A stretch of 41,059 nt of DNA from H111-94 sp034436045 (GCA_034436045.1 DAOTVZ010000019.1:1-41059), one strand, 5' to 3'; positions 1 through 8,568 are shown, counted from the stretch's first letter. The notes: generated by a model not told the origin, from the letters alone. Numbers and translations: made by a program.

Positions 1-2
1 GC

Positions 3-560
3 CTCAGACCTTCACTGTGCAAGACCGTCTGTCGCATCTCTGCCAGTTCCATCGCTACGGTTGACGTGGTGAATTACAGTCACCGCATCTTCAGCACGCC
101 GCGCGTAGTACGCTTTCAGGAGATGGAGTACAATATTCCGCGCGAATACACGAAGGCCGTCATCACCGAGATTCAGCAGTGTATCGAGCAGCAGCAATTC
201 AACGTTCATTTTCCGATTGAATGTCGTTTTGTGCGCGCCGACGACATCTGGCTTAGTCCGGCCTATCAACGCGAATCGGCCTACATCGCCGTCCATATGT
301 ATCGCGGTATGCCCTATCATGACTATTTTGAGCAGATAGAGGCCATTTTCCGGCGCTACCAGGGTCGCCCACACTGGGGTAAGATGCACACACGCAACGC
401 GCAGGAACTGGCTACGCTCTACCCACGCTGGCATGACTTCCTGCGTGTGCGTGCCGAACTCGATCCGCACGGCATCTTCCTCAACGACTACCTGCGCACC
501 CTCTTTGCCATTGAAACGTCAACTTCAGCCCCAACAACGGCACAAGGAGGCCTCGCATGA
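3..560 (+). CDS. FAD-linked sugar-lactone oxidase, C-terminal part (5' end outside window)
   Basis: The reading frame is open from the first bases of the window, so the gene begins upstream and only about 185 C-terminal residues are visible. They match the C-terminal substrate domain of the D-arabinono-1,4-lactone / L-gulonolactone oxidase family: the EMEYNIPRE segment, and RPHWGKMH with the HWGK motif found next to the flavin in this family, then LDPHGIFLNDYLRTLF at the usual C-terminal position. The family oxidises aldonolactones or alditols with FAD and O2 or another acceptor; the exact substrate cannot be read here. The GTG at 66 is an internal codon and not the start. The stop overlaps the ATG of the next gene (ATGA), so the two are probably cotranscribed with the APC permease. 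Confidence 0.85.
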   Translation, partial: LRPSLCKTVCRISASSIATVDVVNYSHRIFSTPRVVRFQEMEYNIPREYTKAVITEIQQCIEQQQFNVHFPIECRFVRADDIWLSPAYQRESAYIAVHMYRGMPYHDYFEQIEAIFRRYQGRPHWGKMHTRNAQELATLYPRWHDFLRVRAELDPHGIFLNDYLRTLFAIETSTSAPTTAQGGLA

Positions 561-1960
561 GCGAAATTACCTCATCAGAAGCCAGCGCAACACCCACGCT
601 GCGCCGCAACGCGCTGGATTTACGCCACGCTATCGTCATCTCTGTCGCGGTGATGTCGCCCGCTGCCTCCATCTTTTTCAATACTATTCCGCAGGCCGGG
701 GCTGTGGGAGCCGCCATACCGCTCTGCTATATCATCGGTTTCGTGCTGGCACTGCTGGTCGCTAACCAGTTCAGCGAATTTTCGCGCGTAATCCCTTCCA
801 GCGGCTCCGCCTACACCTTCGTCACAGAAGGGCTAGGACAGCGTATGGGCTTTATGACGGCCTGGGTCGGCCTGCTGGCTATCGCCATCGGTGTGCCCTA
901 TTCGTTCGTCTTACTGGGTGCCAATCTGCAAACGTTGGTAGCACGCTGGCTCGGCCTCAACTTGCACTGGAGCTTCTGGTTCGTACTGGCACTCGGTATC
1001 GCCTTCGCCATCGCTTACCTGGGTGTGCGCGAGTCTATGAACGTCGATCTAACGTTTCTGGCCATCGAAATCGGCATCTGCCTGATACTGGCCGCCATTG
1101 TCCTCTTCCATGTCGGTCAGCAGGGCGGCTTAACGCTTGCTCCATTCAGCCCCGCCAGCATTCCACCAGGGGGCGGTGTCGCTGTTGGTATCATCCTGGC
1201 CGCGCTCAGCTTCATCGGCTTTGAGACAGCAGCCGCGTTAGGTGAAGAGACGCGCAATCCACATCGCAATATTCCACGCGCTGTCTTTGGTTCGATGATC
1301 GTCGTCGGCATCTTCTACGTGTTGATGGCCTATGTTGGCACGGTCGGCTACGGCCCCAATCATATGCTGACCGGCTATGCCAACGATAGCGCACCCTTCG
1401 ATACCATCAGCCGTCACTTCGGCGGCCCCATCCTGGCCCTCCTGATCGATCTCGTCGGTATCTGCTCCTTTTTTAGCGCCGCGCTGGGTATCATCAACGG
1501 TGGTGCGCGTGTCATCTATACAGCCGCCCGCGATGGCGTGTTTCCATCTCCCTTTGGCTGGCTCCATCCCACCCATCAAACGCCGGTAGGCTCCATCGCC
1601 ATCCTCTGTATCTTCGGCATCGTCGTCGGCTTGCCACTCGGTTTTCTGATGACTCCTATCGTCGCCTTCGGCTTCCTGGGTACGCTGGACGCCCTCTTCG
1701 TTCTCGTAATTTATGCGCTGGTTTCCTTTGCCTGCATCCGTTTCTTCCTGCGTAAGCGGCGCACAATCTTCCATCCTCTCAAACACGGCCTTATTCCTGC
1801 CCTCGCCATTCTACTCATTCTGAGTATTATCGCATTACTTGTTCTCTCCCCCGGCTCCGGCCCTCTCGTTGCCGTCCCTTACATCCTACTGCTCTGGCTC
1901 ATCATCGGCGTCATACTGCTCTTTACTGTAGGTCGCAAAATCGCCGGAGCAAGCGAATAG
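557..1960 (+). CDS. APC-family amino acid permease
   Basis: A 467-residue integral membrane protein with about 12 hydrophobic segments along its whole length. The N-terminal part has the APC signature: a cytoplasmic head, then VAVMSPAASIFF in the first membrane segment (the unwound substrate-binding helix) and the VIPSSGSAYTFV segment. FIGFETAAALGEETRNPHRNIPRA is the conserved TM6-loop region of amino acid/polyamine permeases. It should import an amino acid or related amine by proton symport or exchange; the substrate is not predictable. The ATG overlaps the stop of the oxidase gene by four bases, with AAGGAGG at 543-549 as ribosome binding site. After the stop there is no obvious hairpin terminator before the next promoter at 2110. 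Confidence 0.92.
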   Translation: MSEITSSEASATPTLRRNALDLRHAIVISVAVMSPAASIFFNTIPQAGAVGAAIPLCYIIGFVLALLVANQFSEFSRVIPSSGSAYTFVTEGLGQRMGFMTAWVGLLAIAIGVPYSFVLLGANLQTLVARWLGLNLHWSFWFVLALGIAFAIAYLGVRESMNVDLTFLAIEIGICLILAAIVLFHVGQQGGLTLAPFSPASIPPGGGVAVGIILAALSFIGFETAAALGEETRNPHRNIPRAVFGSMIVVGIFYVLMAYVGTVGYGPNHMLTGYANDSAPFDTISRHFGGPILALLIDLVGICSFFSAALGIINGGARVIYTAARDGVFPSPFGWLHPTHQTPVGSIAILCIFGIVVGLPLGFLMTPIVAFGFLGTLDALFVLVIYALVSFACIRFFLRKRRTIFHPLKHGLIPALAILLILSIIALLVLSPGSGPLVAVPYILLLWLIIGVILLFTVGRKIAGASE

Positions 1961-2109
1961 AGCAATCCCACGACACCCACAAGAGTACCTTTACAATGAA
2001 TGAAGAACATAAACAGCGTTATATCATTGCGGCGATGCTACCCTCGCGGTCGCCCCGCTTTACAGTCCCATCCGTGTTTATTAGGTAAGTGCGCTACGTG
2101 CTTGCCCTC

Positions 2110-2138
2110 TTGACAGAGGAAAGGAATAGAACTATCTT
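2110..2138 (+). promoter_or_regulatory. Sigma70-type promoter for the VKOR/DUF929 operon
   Basis: TTGACA at 2110-2115 and TATCTT at 2133-2138 with a 17-bp spacer. It lies 40 bases ahead of the VKOR reading frame on the same strand. The call rests on consensus match and position only. Confidence 0.6.
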
Positions 2139-2178
2139 ATGTACAGCTTTATAGCGTGTTGCTGAGGTAGTACTGAAC

Positions 2179-2715
2179 ATGCTGTTTATGTTGCATATAG
2201 AGGAAGATATGAAAGATATACAACATCGACTAACACAGGGCATCCTGTTCCTGCTGGCCCTGATTGGAGCGGGCATCGCTCTCTACCTCACGACGGTGCA
2301 TTACGAACATGTGCCGCTCGTCTGCTCTACGAGCGGGATCGTCGATTGCGCGCGCGTAACCAGTAGTGCGTACTCCGTGATCCCCTCCACCAACGTTCCC
2401 ATTACCGTACCCGGATTACTCTGGGCTATCGTCAGCGCCGTTCTCGCAGTAGCAGGTTGGCGCATGCAGAATCAAGATCGACGTATCCTGCTGGCACAAC
2501 TGGTCTGGTCACTGCTTGGTCTATTAGCAGCCCTTTACCTGGTATACGTTGAACTCGTCCTGCTCCACACCATTTGTGCCTGGTGTACAGGCATGCATGT
2601 GGTGATACTGATCATGTTCCTGATCTCAATGGTGCAGTTTTTGAATACCTCTGCCGAAGAAGATGACGAAGTTGAGGAAGAGTCATCTTCGCTCAGTCCC
2701 GCCTCCAAGTCTTGA
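2179..2715 (+). CDS. Vitamin K epoxide reductase (VKOR) family membrane protein
   Basis: A 178-residue four-helix membrane protein. It has both cysteine pairs of VKOR homologues: CSTSGIVDC in the loop after the first membrane helix and CAWC at the start of the last one, plus the conserved serine region VTSSAYSVI. Bacterial VKOR reoxidises a thioredoxin-like partner (the DsbB role) and passes electrons to quinone, driving disulfide formation outside the cytoplasm. The next gene encodes a membrane-anchored CPYC protein, a natural partner. The start may be ATG 2179 or ATG 2209; the second is preceded by GAGGAAG but with very tight spacing. The C-terminus is an acidic, serine-rich cytoplasmic tail (EEDDEVEEESSS). 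Confidence 0.92.
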   Translation: MLFMLHIEEDMKDIQHRLTQGILFLLALIGAGIALYLTTVHYEHVPLVCSTSGIVDCARVTSSAYSVIPSTNVPITVPGLLWAIVSAVLAVAGWRMQNQDRRILLAQLVWSLLGLLAALYLVYVELVLLHTICAWCTGMHVVILIMFLISMVQFLNTSAEEDDEVEEESSSLSPASKS

Positions 2716-2735
2716 AAGGATATTTAAAAGAAACT

Positions 2736-3779
2736 ATGGCAAAAAGCAAACAGCGGAGCGCTGCCTCGGCAGTACAGCGCCGCGAACAGGCCCGCCAGCA
2801 GCAACAGCGACAACATATAGCTACTGCCTCCCCACAGAATCGGGGGACGCAGAAACGCCGCCGCGCCACTACCAAACGCAGTCCCTGGCCCTATGTTATC
2901 GGCGCAATTGTCCTGGTTGGCGTCATCGTCATCGCCTTTGTCGTCATTTCTAACCAATCTACTCAGAACACGCCCAACACTCCAGTACCAGCCTCTCTGC
3001 TGAAACAGGTCACAAACGTCGATCCAGGGTTACTCTCACAAACCGGTACCGGTGGCATCAGCAACCCATTCCAGAAGCCATCCGGCTCACCACCATTATT
3101 AACCGGTCCCAATGGCAAGCCAGAAGTGTTTTACTACGGCGGAGAGTTTTGCCCCTACTGCGCAGCAGAACGCTGGCCCGTCGTGATTGCCTTGAGCCGC
3201 TTTGGCACTTTCCACAAACTGTATGAAACCACATCCTCCAGTACCGACGTCTATCCAGATACTGCCACCTTTACTTTCTACCAGAGCAGCTACAGCAGCC
3301 AGTATGTCGATTTTGTGGCTATCGAGGGAACCGACCGTAACGAGCAACCACTGCAAAGCCTACCAGCGCAGGAAGCCAAAATTGTGCAAACCTACGACTC
3401 GTCGGGTACTATTCCGTTCATGGATATTGGCAATAAATTCCTGCTCACCCAACCAAGCTACAGCCCTGGTGATCTCCGCACCAACCCGAAAGATTCTACT
3501 TCGACTCCACTCACTCAGCAGGAGATCATGAGCCAGATCGGCACGGGTGGTACCGTCTCGCAAGATATCCTGGGCAGCGCCAACTACCTGACGGCAGCTA
3601 TCTGCACGCTGACGAATAATCAACCCGATATCGTCTGCAACGATCCCAGCATTGTGCAAATAGAAGGGACGCTCAATACTATGACCTACGCAGGCGGTTT
3701 CACACCCGGCAACGCAGCCCTGGCTATCGCAGACATCCCCACTAGCGCGCAAGCCCGCTCGCGCACGGGATTAGCATAA
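2736..3779 (+). CDS. DUF929-family membrane-anchored thioredoxin-like protein
   Basis: About 347 residues: a basic, Gln-rich N-terminal tail, one membrane helix (WPYVIGAIVLVGVIVIAFVV), then an extracytoplasmic domain. FYYGGEFCPYCAAERWPVVIAL has the CxxC active site of thioredoxin-like proteins, here CPYC, and GTIPFMDIGNKFLL fits the cis-Pro segment. The architecture matches DUF929 proteins. Cys pairs further on (AAICTLTNNQPDIVC) may be structural. Likely role: the DsbA-like oxidant of secreted proteins, recycled by the VKOR encoded immediately upstream. ATG 2736 begins MAKSKQ; a TTG at 2712 overlapping the VKOR stop would add eight residues. The assignment is good at family level; the redox direction is inferred from the neighbour. 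Confidence 0.88.
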   Translation: MAKSKQRSAASAVQRREQARQQQQRQHIATASPQNRGTQKRRRATTKRSPWPYVIGAIVLVGVIVIAFVVISNQSTQNTPNTPVPASLLKQVTNVDPGLLSQTGTGGISNPFQKPSGSPPLLTGPNGKPEVFYYGGEFCPYCAAERWPVVIALSRFGTFHKLYETTSSSTDVYPDTATFTFYQSSYSSQYVDFVAIEGTDRNEQPLQSLPAQEAKIVQTYDSSGTIPFMDIGNKFLLTQPSYSPGDLRTNPKDSTSTPLTQQEIMSQIGTGGTVSQDILGSANYLTAAICTLTNNQPDIVCNDPSIVQIEGTLNTMTYAGGFTPGNAALAIADIPTSAQARSRTGLA

Positions 3780-3813
3780 TACCGATACAATCACCGAAAT
3801 CGTCCATATTACT

Positions 3814-3843
3814 CGTAGGGACGCGATCAAGCATGTCCCTACG
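3814..3843. repeat. Short palindromic dispersed repeat, possible terminator
   Basis: Perfect 9-bp arms CGTAGGGAC (3814-3822) and GTCCCTACG (3835-3843) enclose a 12-base loop, between two convergent genes. The right half, GCGATCAAGCATGTCCCTAC, matches at 17 of 20 bases the right arm of the element at 12697-12716. It therefore belongs to a repeat family and is not just a terminator hairpin. No T-run follows it on either strand. Confidence 0.6.
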
Positions 3844-3901
3844 ATACCATTACCATCTTCGGTTGAAAAGATGCATCATCCTTTTATGACTATAAGAAAT
3901 A

Positions 3902-4795
3902 TCACTGTTCATCGGTAGAATGATGTTGCTCAAGCTGCTGAAGTTGCTCCGCTTCTTTCGCCAGTTCTTGAGCGGCATCGGCTATCAGCGCGTCAGTGCG
4001 GGCAAACTCCGCCAGTTCGTGGCTCAATTCTGCCAGATCTTCGCCACCGGCCATCATCTCCGTGATCTCCTCGCGGCTGATCTCGGATTTAGCAAAGGTG
4101 CCATAGCTGCGACCACGATTTAGCAGCGTGAAGCGGTCGCCAACGGGATAGGCATGATGTGGATTATGAGTGATGAAGATGACACCGAGACCGCGCGCAC
4201 GGGCCTGAGCGATATAGCGTAAGACTACTCCCGCCTCTTTCACACCCAGCGCTGCCGTCGGCTCGTCCAGGATCAGCACTTTCGCACCGAAGTAGACCGC
4301 GCGCGCAATTGCCACCGATTGTCGTTCACCGCCGGAGAGCGTGCCGACTGGCTGCGTAGTGTCACGCAACTGGATGCCAATACGCGCCAATTCCGCGCGC
4401 GTCACACGATCAGCATAGGCGGCATCGAAACGAAGGAACGGCCCCCAGCCCTTTGTCGGCTCTGAACCGAGGAAGAAGTTACGTGCAATGCTCATCAACG
4501 GAATCATTGCCAGGTCTTGATAGACGGTGGCAATGCCGGCATTGAGCGCGTCACGGGGAGATTTGAAGTGTACCTCTTTGCCTTCGACCAGGTAGCGCCC
4601 CTCACTGGGCTGATGCACGCCAGACAGAATTTTAATCAACGTGGATTTGCCGGCACCATTGTCGCCCAGCAGGCACATAACTTCGCCCGCATACACACTC
4701 ATCGAAATGTCTTTGAGCGCAATGATCGAACCGAAATATTTTGAGACATTCTGTACTTCGAGCAGAGGGGTTGATGATGGATTCGCTGTACTCAT
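3902..4795 (-). CDS. Sugar ABC transporter ATP-binding protein (single cassette)
   Basis: A 297-residue cytoplasmic ATPase with Walker A GDNGAGKST (about residue 43), signature LSGGERQSVAIARA, Walker B VLILDEPTAA and the switch histidine in FITHN. It has one cassette, unlike the two-cassette RbsA/AraG ATPases of about 500 residues, so it resembles FrcA-type proteins that would act as a homodimer. The C-terminal 40 residues are an Ala/Glu/Gln-rich helix not needed for ATP hydrolysis. The start codon overlaps the permease stop (ATGA), and the operon order is binding protein, permease, ATPase. It energises import of a monosaccharide or similar ligand. Confidence 0.93.
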   Translation of the reverse strand: MSTANPSSTPLLEVQNVSKYFGSIIALKDISMSVYAGEVMCLLGDNGAGKSTLIKILSGVHQPSEGRYLVEGKEVHFKSPRDALNAGIATVYQDLAMIPLMSIARNFFLGSEPTKGWGPFLRFDAAYADRVTRAELARIGIQLRDTTQPVGTLSGGERQSVAIARAVYFGAKVLILDEPTAALGVKEAGVVLRYIAQARARGLGVIFITHNPHHAYPVGDRFTLLNRGRSYGTFAKSEISREEITEMMAGGEDLAELSHELAEFARTDALIADAAQELAKEAEQLQQLEQHHSTDEQ

Positions 4796-5853
4796 CGTCG
4801 TCTCTCCAGCGCTGTCTTGCGCACATAGCTGTTCAGCAATACCGCCAGCAGCAGCATTACACCAATAAATGCTTTGTACCAGTCGGCGTCAATGCCCGCA
4901 AACACGATGCCCTCTTCCACAATCCCAAAGGCCAGTGCTCCGAAGAGTGTGCCAATGACTGAACCATAGCCTCCAGTCAGCAATACCCCCCCCACAACGG
5001 CGGCTACAATAGCTAAGAATTCGTTGCCTTGACCACGCAGCACATCCGCTCCGGTGAATGTCACCGCCTGAATCATCGCTAGCAAACAAGAACAGACCGC
5101 TGTAAAAACAAACAACAGAATCTTCACGCGCATCACCGGCACGCCGACGTTGCGAGCCGCGTTCGCATCACCACCAACCCCAAAAACCCAGTTGCCAAAG
5201 GGGGTACCGAGCATAATCCATGCGCCAATTACGACGACGAGCAGTGCCCAGAAGATCTCGATGGGAAATTCCCGGCCACTAAACGTGGTGGCAAAGACGA
5301 CCTTTGCTGATTGATAGCCTGGCACCTGCTGCAAACCGCCCACATTGGTCAAGCCAGTAATCAGCACGGTAACACCGGTTGTTGCACCGAGGAGAATATA
5401 CTGTGTTCCCAGCGTCACAATAAATGACGGCAGCCCGGTACGCATCACCAGGTACCCATTCATCACACCCACCAGTACGGAGAAAATCATTGCCACAAGA
5501 AATGCCAGCCAGAGATTCCAGCCAAACTGCGTGCTGAGAATCACAATTATCATGCTGCACGCGCCAACAATTGAACCAATCGATAGATCAAATTCCCCTC
5601 CAATCATTAAGATAGCTACCGGCACGGCCTGAATCGCCAGCTCGGCTGATACGCTGAGGTAGCTTGATGTGCCGCGAAGAGAAAGAAAGCCGCTATTGCC
5701 CGCGATCAACGCAAAAAAGAGCCAGACAGCGATAGAGCCAATCACAGCGCCAATCTCCGGGCGCACCAGCAAGCGGCGTATCCAACTGGAACGCAACATA
5801 CGCTCGCTGGCGGGGGTTGGTGCCTTACCAGCACTTCCCTGGATAATACTCAT
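4792..5853 (-). CDS. Sugar ABC transporter permease (RbsC/FrcC type)
   Basis: A 353-residue protein with 8-10 membrane segments, typical of carbohydrate transporter-2 permeases. Recognisable segments are VPVAILMIGGEFDLSIGSIVGACSM, MNGYLVMRTGLPSFIVTLGTQYILLG and NEFLAIVAAVVGGVLLTGGYGSVIGTLFGAL, the last being the EAA-like contact for the ATPase. It should form a homodimeric membrane channel with the ATPase encoded directly downstream. A purine-rich site (GGAGAG) precedes the ATG. A 74-base gap separates it from the binding-protein gene, with no clear terminator. Confidence 0.93.
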   Translation of the reverse strand: MSIIQGSAGKAPTPASERMLRSSWIRRLLVRPEIGAVIGSIAVWLFFALIAGNSGFLSLRGTSSYLSVSAELAIQAVPVAILMIGGEFDLSIGSIVGACSMIIVILSTQFGWNLWLAFLVAMIFSVLVGVMNGYLVMRTGLPSFIVTLGTQYILLGATTGVTVLITGLTNVGGLQQVPGYQSAKVVFATTFSGREFPIEIFWALLVVVIGAWIMLGTPFGNWVFGVGGDANAARNVGVPVMRVKILLFVFTAVCSCLLAMIQAVTFTGADVLRGQGNEFLAIVAAVVGGVLLTGGYGSVIGTLFGALAFGIVEEGIVFAGIDADWYKAFIGVMLLLAVLLNSYVRKTALERRR

Positions 5854-5927
5854 ACCCGTTCTCTCCTATCCTTGCCGGGTTGGAACCATAGCTGCTTAGT
5901 CTGCTTTGGCTCCAACCAGCCAGAATG

Positions 5928-6938
5928 TTAGCGTGTCCCCTGCGCTGTCAACTGGATAACCTGGTTTACGTTATCTTGCGTTACAAAACCGGGGCCGGTC
6001 ATGATCACGTCATTGGCAACTGTGTTGAGGTTTGTCCTGTACAACGTCAGCAACACAATGGGCAGATAGCCCTGGAGATACTGTTGCTGATCAATAGCAA
6101 AGAGCATCTGACCATTCTTGATGGCCTGCAAAACATCGGACGAGAGATCAAAGGTAGCCAGCTTGATCTGCCCAACCTTGTTCAAGTCCTGGAGAGCCTG
6201 GAGAGCAGGTGTGGCACCGGTAGGCCCAAGCGTCAGAATACCATCAATACTGGGATCATGCTGGATCGCCGCCTCGATAGTCTGCTTGGTTTGCGTCGGA
6301 TTGTTCAGATCGACGCCAATCTCCTTCACCGTGCCACCAGCTTGCTTCATCGCGTCGGTGAAGCCCTGACAACGCTGCTCAAGGGCAGTATTGCCAACCT
6401 CCTGGTTGACACAAAGCGCATGCTTGACGCCCGCCGCCGCCATCTTCTGACCACCACCCAGACCAGCCTGATATTCGGTTTGACCTACATGCACCAGCAC
6501 ACCCAGACTCTTAGCCACATCCGCACCAGAGTTGATGGAGATAACCGGAATACCGGCAGCAACCGCTGCCTTGATCGAGGGACCAAGTGCGTTGGCATCG
6601 GGGATAGAGACAACCAGACCATCGGGATGCGTTGCCACCGCCGTATCGATCAGATGAGCCATAGCCACCATGTCAAAAGTGGGGGGCGCTTCATAGGTGG
6701 CATTCACACACATATCATGGGCCGCCTGCTCAACACCCTTCTTGACAACCGACCAGAAGGGGTCCGCCGCCTGACCGTGCGTAATTACAAAAAAGTGCAA
6801 CTTGGAACGGCTCGCCGGGCATGAACCGGATGCCGCTGTCTGCTGGTTCCCCGCCGACCCGCCACAGGCGGAAAGAACAAAAGTAAGCATGAGTAGTAGT
6901 GTCGCAAACGACGCGACCAGCTTGAAAGATCGCTGCAT
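5928..6938 (-). CDS. Sugar-binding lipoprotein of the ABC transporter
   Basis: 336 residues. The N-terminus is a lipoprotein signal peptide, LLLMLTFVLSAC, with the lipidated Cys at residue 25. The rest is a periplasmic-binding-protein fold of the RbsB/LacI type (Peripla_BP_4): FFVITHGQAADPFWSVVKKGVEQAA at the start, DGLVVSIPDANALGPSIKAAVAAGIPVISINSG in the first lobe, IDGILTLGPTGA and FDLSSDVLQAIKNGQMLFAIDQQQYLQGY in the second. It captures the ligand outside the membrane and delivers it to the permease. GAGGAGGGC sits just upstream of the ATG. The long stretch back to the LacI gene carries two small inverted repeats that may be regulatory. The sugar is unknown. Confidence 0.92.
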   Translation of the reverse strand: MQRSFKLVASFATLLLMLTFVLSACGGSAGNQQTAASGSCPASRSKLHFFVITHGQAADPFWSVVKKGVEQAAHDMCVNATYEAPPTFDMVAMAHLIDTAVATHPDGLVVSIPDANALGPSIKAAVAAGIPVISINSGADVAKSLGVLVHVGQTEYQAGLGGGQKMAAAGVKHALCVNQEVGNTALEQRCQGFTDAMKQAGGTVKEIGVDLNNPTQTKQTIEAAIQHDPSIDGILTLGPTGATPALQALQDLNKVGQIKLATFDLSSDVLQAIKNGQMLFAIDQQQYLQGYLPIVLLTLYRTNLNTVANDVIMTGPGFVTQDNVNQVIQLTAQGTR

Positions 6939-6964
6939 TGTGCCCTCCTCAAAATAGAATCGAT

Positions 6965-7008
6965 CCTCAATCAGAGTTGAGGTTATGTACCCGTATCAAC
7001 AACGATAC
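6965..7008. promoter_or_regulatory. Two small inverted repeats ahead of the ABC transporter operon
   Basis: CCTCAA(6965-6970)-6 bases-TTGAGG(6977-6982) and GTATC(6993-6997)-6 bases-GATAC(7004-7008) lie 27 and 55 bases upstream of the binding-protein ATG. They could be operators or leader structure. They do not resemble the palindromes at the LacI gene. Confidence 0.3.
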
Positions 7009-7268
7009 ACATTCTCTCGCAGTGCCACCCAACACCGCTGGTAACACATCATCACCCCTTTCCTTCTATGCATATCTCACCGTCCGCAGCATTGATATGC
7101 ACAACCTGATATGGACAGGTCATAACTGTATAATCTGGTTTTCAGCCTTAGACGATGAAATCAGATTAATTGCTTTTGGTGAACTCAGCTCACTGACCGC
7201 GCTAATCAATCCACCTCGACCGACAGCGGGCCTGACGCATAATAAATACGTTCAACTTCGACCATCTC
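7009..7268. other. Gene-poor spacer with a 14-bp-spaced direct repeat
   Basis: I see no credible gene between the LacI gene and the binding-protein leader. TGATATGCACA (7093-7103) and TGATATGGACA (7107-7117) form a direct repeat. A plus-strand promoter-like pair, CTGATA (7106-7111) and TATAAT (7129-7134), has a 17-bp spacer but no gene behind it in that direction. Confidence 0.3.
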
Positions 7269-8339
7269 TCACCGCTCAGCTTGCCTATGAGACGCTTCCT
7301 GATGGGATGAAACTACAAGTTGTGCGGTGCTGGCGCGTTGCACCAGTGTTGGCAACAGGATATGATTCTGCCCTGGTCGCTGCTGCAACAAATCGAGAAG
7401 CACCTGCGTCGCCATCTGACCCAACTGCACTTTCGGCTGATGAATAGTGGTCAGCGCCGGTACCATATATCCTGCCAGATGTATATCGTCAAAGCCAACC
7501 ACGCTCAACTGCGCCGGAACAGCGATGCCAAGTCTCCGGCAAGCCAGCAAAACGCCTACGGCCAGCATGTCATTGTAGCAAAACACCGCCGTGATACCCG
7601 CCCCGTACAGCAGTGGCAATGCCGCCTGCCCAACAGACACATCTTCATCATGCGAAGTGTGATTATCAGGCAGAACCACCATCCAGCTCTCCTGCCATGC
7701 AATCTTTGCAGCGCTTAATGCATCTTGATAGCCCTGCAAACGTTGCCGGTTGGAACGGGGACGATTATTCACGCCCAGGTAGCCAATCGCGCGATGACCG
7801 AGGCTCAGCAAATGCTCGACAGCCATCCTGGCCCCCAGATAGTCATCGACAGAAACCCAGTGAAATAGATCAGCCTCTGACTCTGCCTGACTATTGATCA
7901 GCACGGTAGGTATACGGAGATGCTCAAAACGATCTTTATAGTTGTTAGTGATACGCGAGGATTCAATAAGAATGCCATCCACACGGCGACGATGGAAGGT
8001 TTCAATAATTGCCATCTCTTGCTCAGGGTCATTGTGCGAAGTAGCCAGCAGCACGCTAAAATTGGCGGCGCGCGCGACCTCTTCCACGCCTTTCACCACG
8101 TCACCGAGAAAAGGATCGGCAATGGAAGTAACCACCAGTCCTAACGTTTTTGTTCGGCGTGTTTGCAGGCTCTGAGCTACCAGATTGGGGGTGTAGCCCA
8201 TCTCACGCGCAAGCTGCTGAATCGTGCGGCGCGTCTCAACACTGATCAACGGACTCTCACGCAAGGCACGTGAAACCGTTGTATGGGAAACGCCAGCAGC
8301 ACGGGCAATATCCGCAATTGAGACTTCATGTTGCCGCAC
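7269..8339 (-). CDS. LacI-family transcriptional regulator
   Basis: 356 residues. The N-terminal helix-turn-helix IADIARAAGVSHTTVSRALR (about residues 8-27) is followed by the hinge region EMGYTPNLVAQSLQTRRTKTLGLVV. After it comes the periplasmic-binding-protein-like effector domain with ADPFLGDVVKGVEEVARAANFSVLLATS, the DGILIESSR strand, HRAIGYLGVNNRPRSNRQRLQGY and AVFCYNDMLAVGVLLACR. It presumably senses the sugar, or a product of it, imported by the ABC system encoded 330 bases downstream on the same strand. Two identical palindromes in its own promoter indicate autoregulation. A Gln/Ala/Arg-rich C-terminal tail extends about 10 residues past the usual end. Confidence 0.93.
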   Translation of the reverse strand: MRQHEVSIADIARAAGVSHTTVSRALRESPLISVETRRTIQQLAREMGYTPNLVAQSLQTRRTKTLGLVVTSIADPFLGDVVKGVEEVARAANFSVLLATSHNDPEQEMAIIETFHRRRVDGILIESSRITNNYKDRFEHLRIPTVLINSQAESEADLFHWVSVDDYLGARMAVEHLLSLGHRAIGYLGVNNRPRSNRQRLQGYQDALSAAKIAWQESWMVVLPDNHTSHDEDVSVGQAALPLLYGAGITAVFCYNDMLAVGVLLACRRLGIAVPAQLSVVGFDDIHLAGYMVPALTTIHQPKVQLGQMATQVLLDLLQQRPGQNHILLPTLVQRASTAQLVVSSHQEASHRQAER

Positions 8340-8389
8340 TTATTCCACCTTCCGTGTGGTCTACTTGACAAGTCATCAACGCCCTGTTC

Positions 8390-8403
8390 TGCACACGTGT
8401 GCA
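8390..8403. promoter_or_regulatory. LacI-type operator, downstream copy
   Basis: Perfect 14-bp palindrome TGCACACGTGTGCA. It lies between the promoter and the LacI start codon, 43 bases from an identical copy, about four helical turns, which suits DNA looping or cooperative binding. Confidence 0.75.
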
Positions 8404-8432
8404 ATAGCATTTATCATCATTCCCAGAGGTTA

Positions 8433-8446
8433 TGCACACGTGTGCA
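8433..8446. promoter_or_regulatory. LacI-type operator overlapping the start of transcription
   Basis: The second perfect copy of TGCACACGTGTGCA. It is placed 5 bases downstream of the predicted -10 box of the LacI gene, so a bound repressor would block initiation. Confidence 0.75.
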
Positions 8447-8450
8447 AACA

Positions 8451-8480
8451 AGTGTACCTGATAGTAGGTAACTTTGTCAA
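8451..8480 (-). promoter_or_regulatory. Promoter of the LacI-family gene
   Basis: On the minus strand, TTGACA (8475-8480) and TACACT (8451-8456) are separated by 18 bp. The inferred transcription start falls in the operator at 8433-8446. Confidence 0.55.
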
Positions 8481-8568
8481 GCTTTTTTCAAAACAATTTT
8501 CCTTAGTATAATACTTAACTTACCTGCTCATTTGTAGGTTAGTCAGTAGGTACCTTATGAGATTTATT

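Noticed and set aside
1996..2085. 29-residue frame beginning MNEEHKQRY after the APC permease
   Set aside because: No ribosome binding site, no family, and the length is within chance. The GC-rich stretch at 2031-2056 looks like a degenerate repeat but is too short to call.
5925..6824. 299-residue open frame antisense to the binding-protein gene
   Set aside because: Mirror frame of a well-supported gene; its sequence is the low-information pattern expected from the complement of coding DNA.
6938..7447. 169-residue open frame on the plus strand across the ABC/LacI gap
   Set aside because: It overlaps the ends of both the binding-protein and LacI genes, has no ribosome binding site and no protein-like composition or family motif.
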